Source: Hypericum androsaemum
Lineage: Eukaryota > Streptophyta > Magnoliopsida > Malpighiales > Hypericaceae
DNA length: 64,000 nucleotides
Direction of reading: 5' to 3'
Assembly: GCA_963995505.1 (NCBI GenBank)
Contig: OZ023198.1
Location: 4,222,360-4,286,359, forward strand
Part shown: piece after piece, positions 1-10,108 of the stretch
Numbering within the stretch: position 1 is the first letter of the stretch
Layout of the letters: each line of letters starts with the position of its first letter
The notes under the pieces: model-generated
The model's database searches: none
What the model was told of the DNA's origin: nothing
Seen by the model: only the letters and a program-made list of their open reading frames with translations
Position numbers and translations under genes: made by a program

Positions 1-229
1 GCTTGTCCTGAGTGAAAACTTGAAGCAGTCGCCAATACCAAACTCTGTGGTAGGTCAGGAACATGGATTGATAAGTCTTGAATGTTTTAGTTTGTTCAAA
101 CAAAATATTTTAATGGGCTCTGGTATTGTGATAGTTTTTACAAGCTAAAGCTTGATACCCTTTTCACTGAGATCCTGTTAACCTTGCATCATAATATTGG
201 TACTAAGCATAGTTTGTCTAATAAATCAT

Positions 230-443
230 CTACTTACTTGTAGCATAAATATCTCGGTCATATATCTAAAAAAAGAATCGAAAGATCAGTAAAGAATAAA
301 ATCCTACTTGATTTAGATTTTACTGATCTTGGAATTTGTGTTGAGTGCATTATAGGAAAGAACAGAAGACACACAATTAAGAAAGTAGCCACAAGAAGCT
401 CGCAGCTCCTTGAGATTATACACACCAATATTTATGGGCCTTA
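230..443 (+). mobile_element. Ty1/copia GAG-pre-integrase fragment, decayed
   Basis: Plus-strand translation gives a copia GAG-pre-integrase zinc finger: a HKYLGH block, then a C-x2-C-like part (VECIIGKNRRHTIKK), then LLEIIHTNIYGP, the usual entry into the integrase core. A stop interrupts it near 231 and another follows at 442. It lies on the opposite strand to the copia relic that follows, so it is either another element or an inverted piece of the same one. No complete reading frame remains. Confidence 0.7.
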
Positions 444-455
444 AGTGAGAAACCT

Positions 456-468
456 AGCTCTGATACCA
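456..468 (-). other. copia primer-binding site (tRNA-iMet type)
   Basis: Read on the minus strand this is TGGTATCAGAGCT, the classical plant Ty1/copia primer-binding site complementary to initiator methionine tRNA. It sits two bases beyond the minus-strand end of the LTR at 471-894, as expected after a 5' LTR. The pol remnants to the right, however, make that LTR look like a 3' LTR. Confidence 0.7.
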
Positions 469-470
469 TA

Positions 471-894
471 TGTTAGCATAATTTTAATCAATCCTAATTA
501 TGCAAATCAAGATCCATAATATTGCATAGAACATAATAGCCAAGATCTTAGAACAAGATGATTTTCACATATAATTAAAAATCAAGAAAATATACCTTGA
601 TCCATGACGAGAGCGACAACGAAAGCAGTTGATTGTCAGAATTGTGTTTCTCCCTCTTGACCCCTTTATATTGACAAGCTTTCTTGATGGAGAAAAAATT
701 TACATAAAATTGGTTGAGATAGGACCAATCCCTTGAGTTTCTCTTTATATAAACCCACCCACCATCAAGGTATATCAATGGTTACTAGTTACTTTCATTT
801 AAGTAACTAAAAATTACCTTCATTTAATTGGTAAATACACTTGGGCCACAAAACGCATACACGTAAGTAGGCATTATAACATAAAAGTTTAACA
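471..894 (-). mobile_element. complete copia LTR (424 bp), minus orientation
   Basis: The LTR begins TGTTAGC and ends TTTAACA on the plus strand, so it has TGTTA/TAACA inverted ends. On the minus strand a purine-rich tract (AGTAGGAGAA) lies just upstream at 895-905, as expected for a polypurine tract before a 3' LTR. A TATATAAA-type box occurs near 740-750 (minus orientation). Its 603-894 portion is repeated at 2964-3264 and 6821-7120. Confidence 0.75.
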
Positions 895-1299
895 TTCTCC
901 TACTTGGCCCATGTGTCATTACATACCATATGGTCTAGAAATAATCATAATTGGGCATAGTGTAAGATAAAACCATCATGATATTGGTTACATCATAAAG
1001 TCATAATCAAGCACGAAAGCCAATAAGGATCATAGCGATTGTATGTCAATTTGTCGACGTAGTCCCTTCTATGTATTACATTACTAGCTTCATACTCAAC
1101 ATTACTCATAATAAGGTCTTCAATAACTGTCTAACAATAATGTCTTGTCAAAGATAAAATCTTGTTTTGTTCGCATAATGCATTAATGTGTTTACACCAA
1201 TTATAAAAACAAGATTTATAAATTCAAACCAGAAAAAATAAACGAGCTCCAAGTGTCAATCACATAAAACATAAAATAACATTAATGATGACATCCAAT

Positions 1300-2966
1300 G
1301 ATCCCTATTCTTTCGACATGTTCAGTGGATGCCTTAGGGGGTAGACCTTTCGTCAACGAATCTGCAATCATAAGCTTTGTGCTAATGTGTTCGATTGACA
1401 CTGTTTATTTCTAAACTTCTTCTTTAACGACAAAGTATTTCAATCTCATATGTTTAGCACCTTTCAAATACTTGTCATTTTTAGAAAAGAAGATTGATGC
1501 CGAGTTATGACAGTAAATTTTCAGCGGTCTGGCAATAGTGTCGACAATAAAAAATCATGAAATAAAGTTCAGCAGCCATAAATCATGAACCATAGCCTCA
1601 AAGCTTGCTATGAACTCAGCTTCCATAGTGGATACAACAATGATGTCTGCTTCGCACTCTTCCATGAAATTGCTCCTCCGGCTAAAAAGAATAGGTAGTC
1701 GAGCGTGGACTTTCCAGTGTCCACACATCCGGCATAATATGAATCCGAATATCCAATCACCTCGAGGTGATCTGACAACAAAACTGATATCTGGTCTGGT
1801 ACAAGTCTGTGCGTACATCAAACTTCCAACAACAGATGCATAAGAAATTTGTTCTATTTGTTTGTGTTCCAATTCATTCTTTGGACATTGATCGAGACTG
1901 AATTTATCTCCCTTCTGAATTGGAACGACACTTGCCGAGAATTTATCCATCTTGAATCTCTCTAGAACTTTATTAATGTATATTTTCTGAGACAATCCCA
2001 ACCATCCTTGTGATCTATCATGAAATATTTCTATTCCGATCACATAGGATGCCTCACCCATATCTTTCATTTCAAAGTTCTTAAGGAGAAACTCCTTGGT
2101 TTGACGTAATAAACTAAGATCATTAGTAGCGAGCAAGATGTTGTCATCATACAAAACCAAAATTATAAACTTTCTCCCACTGATCTTCAGATATATACAA
2201 CGATCAATGATATTTTCATTAAATCTAAAAGATGTGATGTTATCATTGAACTTAAGATACCATTATCGAGAAGCTTGTTTAAGTCCGTATATTGACTTCT
2301 TGAGTTTACACACCATATGTTCCTTTCCGTCAACTACAAAACCTTCAAGTTGATCCATAAAAACTTCTTCATCTAAATTCCCATTCAGAAAGGCAATTTT
2401 TACTTCCATTTGATAGAGCTCTAAATCACAATGAGCTACCATATCCATAATAATCCTTAAAGAGTCCTTTTTAGAGACAGGTAAAAATATCTCTTTGTAG
2501 TAAACACCATCTTTACGGATCTTCGTTCTCTTACGGATCTTCTTAATACAATTTCTTGTGGTTGGTCTATGGTAGGCTCATTTACTACAAGATCGTAATA
2601 TGGTGCTTGGTTGTTAATTTTTTGTTCTTGCAAGTCATTAGTATGGTCAACTTATACAGGAACAACAACTTAAGAAGAAGATAAAGGCAAATAAACTTGC
2701 ACTCTAACTTCTTGAATTTCTACTTCTCTTGGTTCCAAACTCCCATTGACTTCACCATTTTTAATGAACCTAGTATTTTCAGTTTCAACAATTCTCGTAC
2801 TGTGGTTAGGACAATAAAATCGATATCCTTTAGATTTTTTTGGATAACCAATGAAGAAACTACTGATTGTTCTTGAATCCAGTTTCTTTTCATGTGGATT
2901 ATAAATTCTTACTTCTGCTGGACAACCCCTAACATATATACCGCAGTCTTTAAAGCATGTATTCAT
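1300..2966 (-). mobile_element. Ty1/copia pol relic: integrase tail, RT, RNase H
   Basis: On the minus strand three parts of a copia polyprotein can be read in order. The first is the integrase C-terminal region (2670-2966, GCPAEVRIYNP and FFIGYPKKSKGYRFY). The second is the RT core (2448-2263, KIAFLNGNLDEEVFM and KSIYGLKQASR; then 2160-1555, KNFEMKDMGEASYVIGIEI). The third is RNase H (about 1650-1300, TMEAEF, then KHMRLKYF and IADSLTKGLPPK). The YVDD active-site block is altered to LYDDN, and frameshifts and stops interrupt every domain, so the element is dead. It resembles the Tork/TNT1 branch by its GCPAEVRIYNP block; this lineage call is tentative. Confidence 0.85.
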
Positions 2967-3264
2967 GACGAGAGTGACAACGAAAGCAGTTGAATGTCAG
3001 AATTGTGTTTCTCTCTTTTGACTCCTTTAGATTGACAAGCTTTCTTGATAGAGAAAAAACTTACGTAAAATGGGTTGAGCAAGGACCAATCTCTTGAGTT
3101 TCTCTTTATATAAACCCACCGTATATCAAGAGTTCCTAGTTATTTTTATTTAATTTATTTAAGTAACTAAGAGTTACTATGGGTTACCATCATTTAATTG
3201 GTAAATACACTTGGGCCACAAAATGCATACACATAAGTGGGCGTTATAACATAAAAAGCTAACA
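2964..3264 (-). mobile_element. partial copia LTR fused to integrase relic
   Basis: This stretch matches 603-894 of the complete LTR, including the terminal TAACA. At 2963/2964 it abuts integrase coding sequence directly. On the minus strand the LTR therefore runs straight into the integrase C-terminus: the rest of the LTR, the primer site, gag, protease and most of integrase are missing. The likely origin is an internal deletion in the 5' half of the element. Confidence 0.75.
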
Positions 3265-3442
3265 TAGAACCTATAATGCGTATCTCAATACCTACAGTGC
3301 CCATAAGTTGCCTAAAGTATTTGACATTAACAGCCTTGTTATGGAGATATTTTTTTAAAAAAAATAATATGGTGCGAGGTATTTGCTTCAAACACAAGTG
3401 TCTAATATGTATTTTTTTATTATTTTGATTTAAATTGGCAGG

Positions 3443-3560
3443 AGATGGCAGCTTGTTTTGGCTTGAGCATGCCTCCAACAGATGAGGAATTGGCCCAATG
3501 CAAAGTGGAGCATGTACCCTCATACACTAGTGATATATTTGAAGTGCGTATATGGATGCT
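3443..3560 (+). other. exon-like fragment, unidentified gene
   Basis: A T-rich tract ending TTGGCAG (splice-acceptor-like, 3429-3442) precedes an open frame that begins EMAACFGLSMPPTDEELAQC. The frame reads on to about 3678, but the later part looks non-coding. I do not recognise the family. It may be a captured exon. Confidence 0.25.
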
Positions 3561-5296
3561 TTTTGATTACTTCAATCTAGAACTTAGACGAATTGTTGTT
3601 TCGGGAGTAACTATTGTTTGTACTTGGGAAATGTTATGTGTGTATATGTTAGTTGGACAATTTGCATGCACATTGTGATTGTTCGGACATCATTTGATAG
3701 TTTGAGGACTAATTGGAAACACTATACACTACCGTAAAACAGAGTTGGGAATATTTGCATGTATGTAAATAAAAGTCGGTGAATATTTCTTTGGTTTTAG
3801 ATTTATGTTCAAGTGCTAAAGATAGACTGATTGAGAGCTTCGTTGAGGCTGATGATCTCCAAAATTGATTAACCTGCTAGTTACCTACATTTTTAGTTTG
3901 GGTAGCAGAAGTGTTTTCTGCTTTTGACCCTCTCTTTCTGGTATTAGTGATGTCACTGGCTAAAGGAATATTTTCAATCATGCTTCTGTCAATCACCAGG
4001 TGTTTGGAGGAGGCAAGCATGGATAGGCTCGGGCGACAAGGTGGTGATTGTCTGTTGGCTCAAATCAGTTCTTATCGATACCCTTCGGCTTCTGATTTAG
4101 TGTACTTGGCAACTTGTGTTTGATTTTTGTTTCCAAGTTTTGCATCTGATCTCTCGGAGAACAAGGTAACAAATTCGGTTCCCTGAACAACTTCATGGAC
4201 TGGACAGTGGACAGTATACTTACTTGTATGTCCGATTACGACATTTGCTTGGTAATTTTCCACCATGGAGGAAACCAAGTTGGCATGCATATACAAGTAC
4301 AATTGAATAGCAACCATCGAACAAGCATTTGGCATATCTCGGAGTAGCAAGGAACCACGCACCTGGTGGAGAGCGTGGAAAATAAAAAAAGAGGTCCAAA
4401 GTAAATTTATACGTTGATTTGGTCAAATCAATTTGCAGTTGCATAAAGATGCCAGTAGAACAATACACTCTGTGATTTGGTCAAAAAAAATATACTTAAG
4501 AGTTGGATGCTATTTTTATCATCCTTACGACTTGATGCCAGTAAAACTATTATTTTCAAAAACGATCCAGAGAGCAACCTGCTCTAATATCTGAATCACA
4601 TTTCGACCGATCTGATCGGTTAAAACACCGGTCAGACTAGTACTTTTTATATTTTAAATAAATATTTTTATTAATATTTTATTACCCCATCTCTATACCC
4701 TCCTCGTTCACCTTTCCCAAAAACATAAATTTCCAACAACCCACCTCTTTCAATTGTGACTTTTTGTACACGTCACCACTTGATGGTCCTTTCTTCTTCC
4801 AAGTTCCAACACACTTTCACCTAAAAAAAATTCCAACACTCTTTTTCCCTTTTTTAAAATAGATTAAGAAGAAAGTATTAGTAAGACAATGTTCCTTCCT
4901 TGTAGATATCGAACAAAAATGAATAAAAATAAAAACCCAGAAGAACAAAAAAAAAATCCATGTCCAACCTAATAAACAAAACCCAGTAACAACCGACGAA
5001 ACCCAGAAACCCATCCGACGTCGTTCCCCTTGTCAAGTCCCTGAGCGCCACCTACCTCAAGCTCTACGACGCCAACCCCAAGCTCCTCTCCGCCTTCGCC
5101 TCGTCAAGTCCCCGGGGGTCGGATTACCTGAGTAATCTGAGACGAGAGAGAGAGAGTGATTACCTGAGTTCGGACGCCGGAGGTCGTCGCCGCTTCGCCT
5201 TTTCTTCTCTGCTTAGATTAGGTTTTCTTTCTCCTTCGAAGACCCACAATACCGAAAACGCGTGGACTCGGAAGGGGGTTTTCACTTTCTGGTCAA

Positions 5297-6342
5297 CCTA
5301 ACGAACCAGGATTTTTGGGTCAAAAATTTGAGCTAACTATTTGGCCTGACCAAAAATCATCACGTTCATTAGGTAAGCGTCTTTACCTAGTTCCTAGAGA
5401 CGCCCAAAGCTCTCATTCATGGTACGATATGTCGGACCGTCGTCTCGAAAACAATGAGCACAACAATACACTGTGTTTTAGGTTATTGAAAATGTTCACT
5501 TTCAATCATTACTATTGTTTTCAAAAATGACCCGGAGGTCGACCTGAGATTTCTTCCATCTTCTAAGTTGACCGATCGCACCGTCAATCGAGCCGGAAAT
5601 TTTTTAATATCCTATATTAAATAAATTTTTTAATTTCCCCATTTCCATCTGTCATATTTACTTTCTCACGCCTTTTCCCCTCTCCCACGCTCCCCCTTTC
5701 CCACTCTCTCTCTTAATAATCAGAGGTCTCTTCTTCTTCTATCTTTTGTCCCTTCTCTTTTCTTGGACAACTTTCCTTTTTTTTTTCTAGACACCTTGGA
5801 AAACCAAAAAACAAACCAGACACCATCCTCTCCATTACAGTATACACAGTCCACAAAGCAAGTAGTCTTATACGAGAACCCAACACAAAGCAGGCAGCCA
5901 TGGATCGAAAACTTTAAGGAGAGATTTAAGGAGACCAAGAGATTGATTTTGCAATTTTGGTTTTTTGTGACCATGGGTCGGATTAGCAGTAAGGTTATGT
6001 CTGTCGATTTTGAGATCGACGACGAACATGATCCCGGCGTGGAGGAGCTTCTCGATCATCTCCACCGATCTCCCCCTCTCCTCTTCTACACCTATGCAAA
6101 CACTAAACCCCAACCTTGCAAACCCTAACTTCTCCATCCCCTCCTTCTAAGATGTTGATTTTGCATTATGAAAACGTTTGATTGATTTTGTTGTTGAGAA
6201 AAGTTGGACACTTTTAGCGATTTGGGTTGGGGTTGAAGGAATTTTTTCCCTATTTTGCCCCTGACCTAACGAACCGGAATTTTCCGGGTCAAATTTCCGA
6301 TCCGACCACTTAGTTCGACCAAAATTTGTCCGGTTCGTTAGG
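5297..6342. repeat. block bounded by two 77-78 bp palindromic boxes (copy A)
   Basis: Boxes at 5297-5373 and 6265-6342 each begin CCTAACGAACC and end with its inverse (GGTTCGTTAGG or a one-base variant). The right box has 14-bp perfect inverted ends. Both carry inner GGGTCAAA and GACCAAAA-type halves. The two boxes are in direct orientation about 970 bp apart and enclose GC-poor sequence plus the short frame at 5973. They could be small foldback MITEs or the termini of an undescribed non-autonomous element. Confidence 0.5.
5973..6128 (+). CDS. short open frame, possible first exon of an unknown gene
   Basis: The frame starts at an ATG in CCATGG context (MGRISSKVMSVDFEIDDEHD) and runs 51 codons to a stop. 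It is acidic, then serine/proline-rich. The twin at 8112-8315 starts MDRRSSKV and is longer (67 codons) because of a small insertion that repeats the STDLPLSSSP-coding unit. Conservation of the frame in both copies may only reflect recent duplication. No family is recognised; it could be a captured exon or chance. Confidence 0.25.
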   Translation: MGRISSKVMSVDFEIDDEHDPGVEELLDHLHRSPPLLFYTYANTKPQPCKP

Positions 6343-6578
6343 TTCCCGTCCTCGCCACCATTTCTGGGCCGGTAAAGTGGGCGATTTTTAAAAATATTAC
6401 TTTTAACACCATTCTACCCGAAACGAATTTGGAATAGTCGGTATAAAAAAATCTTTCACTTAGTCCGCTAATAATTTAAAAGTAGTTGAAATGAATGTAG
6501 TTCGCAGGTATTACTTAGTTGGATAAAATATGTTTGCTAGGGTACGAAATCACGGGGTAACGAAGATAAGTTTTTTCT

Positions 6579-7120
6579 ACTTCTCTTGGTTCCAAACTCC
6601 CATTGACTTCACCATTTTCAATGAACCTAATATTTCCAGTTTTAACAATTCTCGTACTGTGGTTAGGACAATAAAATCAATACCCTTTAGATTTTTTTGG
6701 ATAACCAATGAAGAAATCACTGATTGTTCTTGAATCCAGTTTCTTTTCATATGGATTATAGATTCTTACTTCCGCTGGGCAACCCCTAACATATATACCG
6801 CAGTCTTTGAAGCATGTATTCATGACGAGAGTGACAACGGAAGCAGTTGAATGTCGAAATTGTGTTTCTCTCTTTTGACCCATTTAGATTGACAAGCTTT
6901 CTTGATGGAGAGAAAACTTACGTAAAATGGGTTGAGCAAGGACCAATCCCTTGAGTTTCTCTTATATAAACCCACCGTATATCAAGAGTTCCTAATTACT
7001 TTCATTTAATTCATTTAAGTAACTAAGAGTTACCATGAGTTACCATCATTTAATTGGTAAATACACTTGGGCCACAAAACGCATACACATAAGCGAGTGT
7101 TATAACATAAAAGGCTAACA
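6579..7120 (-). mobile_element. second copy of copia integrase tail plus partial LTR
   Basis: The minus-strand frame 6883-6677 repeats the CFKDCGIYVRGCPAEVRIYNP block with a few changes, and the LTR part is 6821-7120. The LTR/integrase junction is at the same base as in the 2964 copy. It therefore arose by DNA duplication, not by a second insertion. Confidence 0.75.
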
Positions 7121-7454
7121 TAGAGCCTATAATGCGTATCTCAATACCTACAGTGCCCATAAGTTGCCGAAAGTATTTGACATTAACAGCCTTGTTATGG
7201 AGAATTTTTTTTTTAAAAAAAAACCCCAAGCTCCTCTCCGCCTTCGCCTCGTCAAGTCCCCGGGGGTCGGATTACCTGAGTAATCTGAGACGAGAGAGAG
7301 AGTGATTACCTGAGTTCGGACGCCGGAGGTCGTCGCCGCTTCGCCTTTTCTTCTCTGCTTAGATTAGGTTTTCTTTCTCCTTCGAAGACCCACAAAACCG
7401 AAAACGCGTGGACTCGGAAGAGGGTTTCCACTTTTTGGGTTAAATTTTTGATCA

Positions 7455-8508
7455 ACTTAACGAACCGAATTTTCTGGCTCAAAAATCTGAGCCAACTACT
7501 TGGTCTGACAAAAAATCATTAAGTTTGTTAGGTAAGCATCCTTACCTAGTTTTCAGAGACGCCCAAGGTTATAATTCATGGTCCGACCAGTTAGACTGTC
7601 ATCTCGAAAACAATGAGCACAATAATACACTCTGTGTTTTAGGTTATTGAGAATGCTCACTTTTAACCATTGTTTTCAAAAATGACCGGAGGCCGACCTG
7701 AGATTTCTCCCATCTTCTAGGTTGACCGATCGGACCGTCAATCGGGCCGGAGATTTTTAAATGTCCTATATTAAATAAATCTTTTAATTTCCCCATTTCC
7801 ATCTGTCATATTTACTTTCTCACGCCTTTTCCCCTCTCCCACGCTCCCCCTTTCCCATGCTCTTTCCTCTTTTCCCATGTACCCCTCTCTCTCTTAATAA
7901 TCACAGGTCTCTTCTTCTTCTATCTTTTGTCCCTTCTCTTTTCTTGGACAACTTTCCATGTTTTTTTCTAAACACCTTGGAAAACCAAAAAACAAAGCAA
8001 GTAGCCTTATACGAGAACCCAACACAAAGCAGGCAGCCATGGATCGAAAACTTTAAGGAGAGATTTAAGGAGACCAAGAGATTGATTTTGCAATTTTGGT
8101 TTTTTGTGACCATGGATCGGAGAAGCAGTAAGGTTATGTCTGTCGATTTTGAGATCGACGACGAACATGATCCCGGCGTGGAGGAGCTTCTCGATCATCT
8201 CCACCGATCTCCCCCTCTCCTCTTCTCCACCGATCTCCCCCTCTCCTCTTCTCCACCAACGCAAACACTAATCCCCAACCTTGCAAACCCTAACTTCTCC
8301 ATCCCCTCCTCCTAAGATGTTGATTTTGCATTATGAAAACGTTTGATTGATTTTGTTGGTGAGAAAAGTTGGACACTTTTAGCGATTTGGGTTGGGGTTG
8401 AAGGAATTTTTTCCCTATTTTGCCCGTGGACCTAACGAACCGGAATTTTCTAGGTCAAATTTCCGATCCGACCACTGGGTTTGACCAAAATTTGTCCGGT
8501 TCGCTAGG
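7455..8508. repeat. block bounded by two palindromic boxes (copy B)
   Basis: This is the counterpart of 5297-6342. Its boxes are at 7455-7532 and 8431-8508, both 78 bp, with one or two mismatches in the inverted ends. The duplication carried both boxes. Confidence 0.5.
8112..8315 (+). CDS. twin of the 5973 frame in copy B
   Basis: The first 39 residues are nearly identical to the 5973 frame. After PPLLF the two diverge through a tandem insertion coding for STDLPLSSS, and this copy ends NFSIPSS. No function is assigned. It shares the upstream CT-rich leader with copy A. Confidence 0.25.
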   Translation: MDRRSSKVMSVDFEIDDEHDPGVEELLDHLHRSPPLLFSTDLPLSSSPPTQTLIPNLANPNFSIPSS

Positions 8509-8730
8509 TTCCCGTCCTTACCACCATTTCTGGGCCGGTAAAGTGGGCGATTTTTAACACCATTCTACCCGAAACGAATTTGGAATAGTTGGTGTAAAAA
8601 AATCTTTCACTTAGTCCGCTAATAATTTAAAAGTAGTTGAAATGAATGTAGTTCGCAGGTATTACTTAGTTGGATAAAATATGTTTGCTAGGGTACGAAA
8701 TCACGGGGTAACGAAGATAAGTTTTTTTTG

Positions 8731-9796
8731 AGAGATAAGAACCAAATATATCAAACTTAAGTAGGGAAGTCAGTAAAGACAAGAGCATCAAGCTCAACCG
8801 GGAGACTACAAGCCAATCTCTCGGTAGCAAACCCAGCCTACAAATCTTGCTAATCTAATCAGAAACTATGTTCTCGGATCTAAAAATGAGAAATAACCTA
8901 CAATTTGATAAATCAACCAAAAAGAATCTAATCACCGGCACAAGTGGTTCAGGGTAACGAGGATAAGTTGAACCTTCAAAAAATCGACCTATCAAATATA
9001 ATTAGTAGCACAAACAAAATGAATAAAAAGGGAAAAAGACAGAACCTCTGGTTTTTTAGGATTGGTCGTTACGAGGATATAGTTCATTGCTAGAAGAAAG
9101 CATTGGATCTGGCCAAGTCCATGAACGATGAGGATCCATCCCTTAGTTGAGCAGATTGATCAAAATACTGAGATTGTACAATCGGCTCTGAATGTATTGG
9201 ACCAATTTTATATGAGAGTCTACAGTGATCAGCTTTAACAAATGCTACATTCAGCACTGGTTTGAAGAATCAGGACTTCGATGACTGCTATCCCCCATAA
9301 ACGTCTAGTTGACTTTGTCTAACACCGTGTCTGTGTTCTTGCAAGTGAATATGCAAATGCAATATTCAAGTTTGATGCTTGATTTTCTAGGCACAGAGCA
9401 TTTATGGAGAAAGATGTTATAACTTAGTCTAACTTTGGAACTCTTAAATAATAGTCATATCTTCTACAAGCCTGCCATGGATTAGTTCCGGCATCCTTTT
9501 ATAGATTGTATGTATGCGCACCAAGATTGCTGCGAGGAGCTACCCAATTGGAAATTGCTGAAGAAACCCTATATCTCAGAGGTAATGGTTGCAATGCTGT
9601 TGAATTTAAATAATTAGTTAAAACCATATCCCTTTGGCTCCACATTAGCAAAGATCTAACATGATTCTGCTTCTATGCGAGTGTTAGGTGGAAGATATAG
9701 TCAGTGCATTTGACTATGGCTTGCAAGATGTATCAAATGCGTTGTGCACCCGCAACTCAATTGCCATCCTCGATTTTTCTCACAATCTCTTACAAC
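8731..9796 (+). pseudogene. unidentified gene relic
   Basis: Between 9130 and 9560 several short plus-strand stretches read like protein, in frames broken by stops: LVEQIDQNTEIVQSALNVLD at about 9141-9200, then QMLHSAL, RIRTSMTAIPHKRLVDF, LASEYANAIFKFDA at about 9339-9380, and APRLLRGATQLEIAEETLYL at about 9517-9575. Stops and frameshifts separate them. I do not recognise the family. The first 300 bases (8731-9050) show nothing. Confidence 0.35.
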
Positions 9797-10108
9797 CTGT
9801 TTGGAACCAATTACGACAGGAAAAGAATCTCATTTCTAATTCCTAATGGTAATGGAAAAAAATCACTTTTCTATTTTCTTGTTTAGAACTATAAATTAAA
9901 TTTTGGAAATTAATTTGAAATATTACATAAACACTCTCCTAACTATTCTAGGTGAGATAAAAAAGTTTTCATCAAAGAGTATAATAGACATTTTACTACC
10001 AAATCTGGTTTAGTCTTCAACAAATTCGACCTAATTTCAAAGAAATTCTAAATCCGAATTTTTAAACAAAATAAAATTTTTTTTCCAAAAATATTTGGTT
10101 CCAAACAG
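9797..10108. mobile_element. small inverted-repeat element (MITE-like, 312 bp)
   Basis: Fourteen-base perfect inverted ends, CTGTTTGGAACCAA at 9797-9810 and its reverse complement at 10095-10108, bound an AT-rich non-coding interior. No clear target-site duplication is visible, so the superfamily is uncertain. Confidence 0.5.

Larger units (their letters stand above)
2722..6572. repeat. tandem segmental duplication, copy A (about 3.85 kb)
   Basis: Copy A starts inside the copia integrase relic and runs to a T-rich junction at 6572, where the next base pairs again match position 2722 onward. It contains the LTR-integrase junction, spacer and an exon-like fragment, followed by a block with two 77-78 bp palindromic boxes and a short open frame. 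Copy B follows directly. Confidence 0.75.
6573..8730. repeat. tandem segmental duplication, copy B with 1.7 kb internal deletion
   Basis: 6573-7221 matches 2722-3360 (integrase tail, LTR piece and the same right flank). 7222-8730 matches about 5073-6572. The 3361-5072 equivalent is absent, with the junction in an A-run. After 8730 the sequence is unique. The order fits one tandem duplication followed by a deletion in the second copy. Divergence is modest, with small indels such as the loss of about 40 bp near 7990. Confidence 0.75.
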
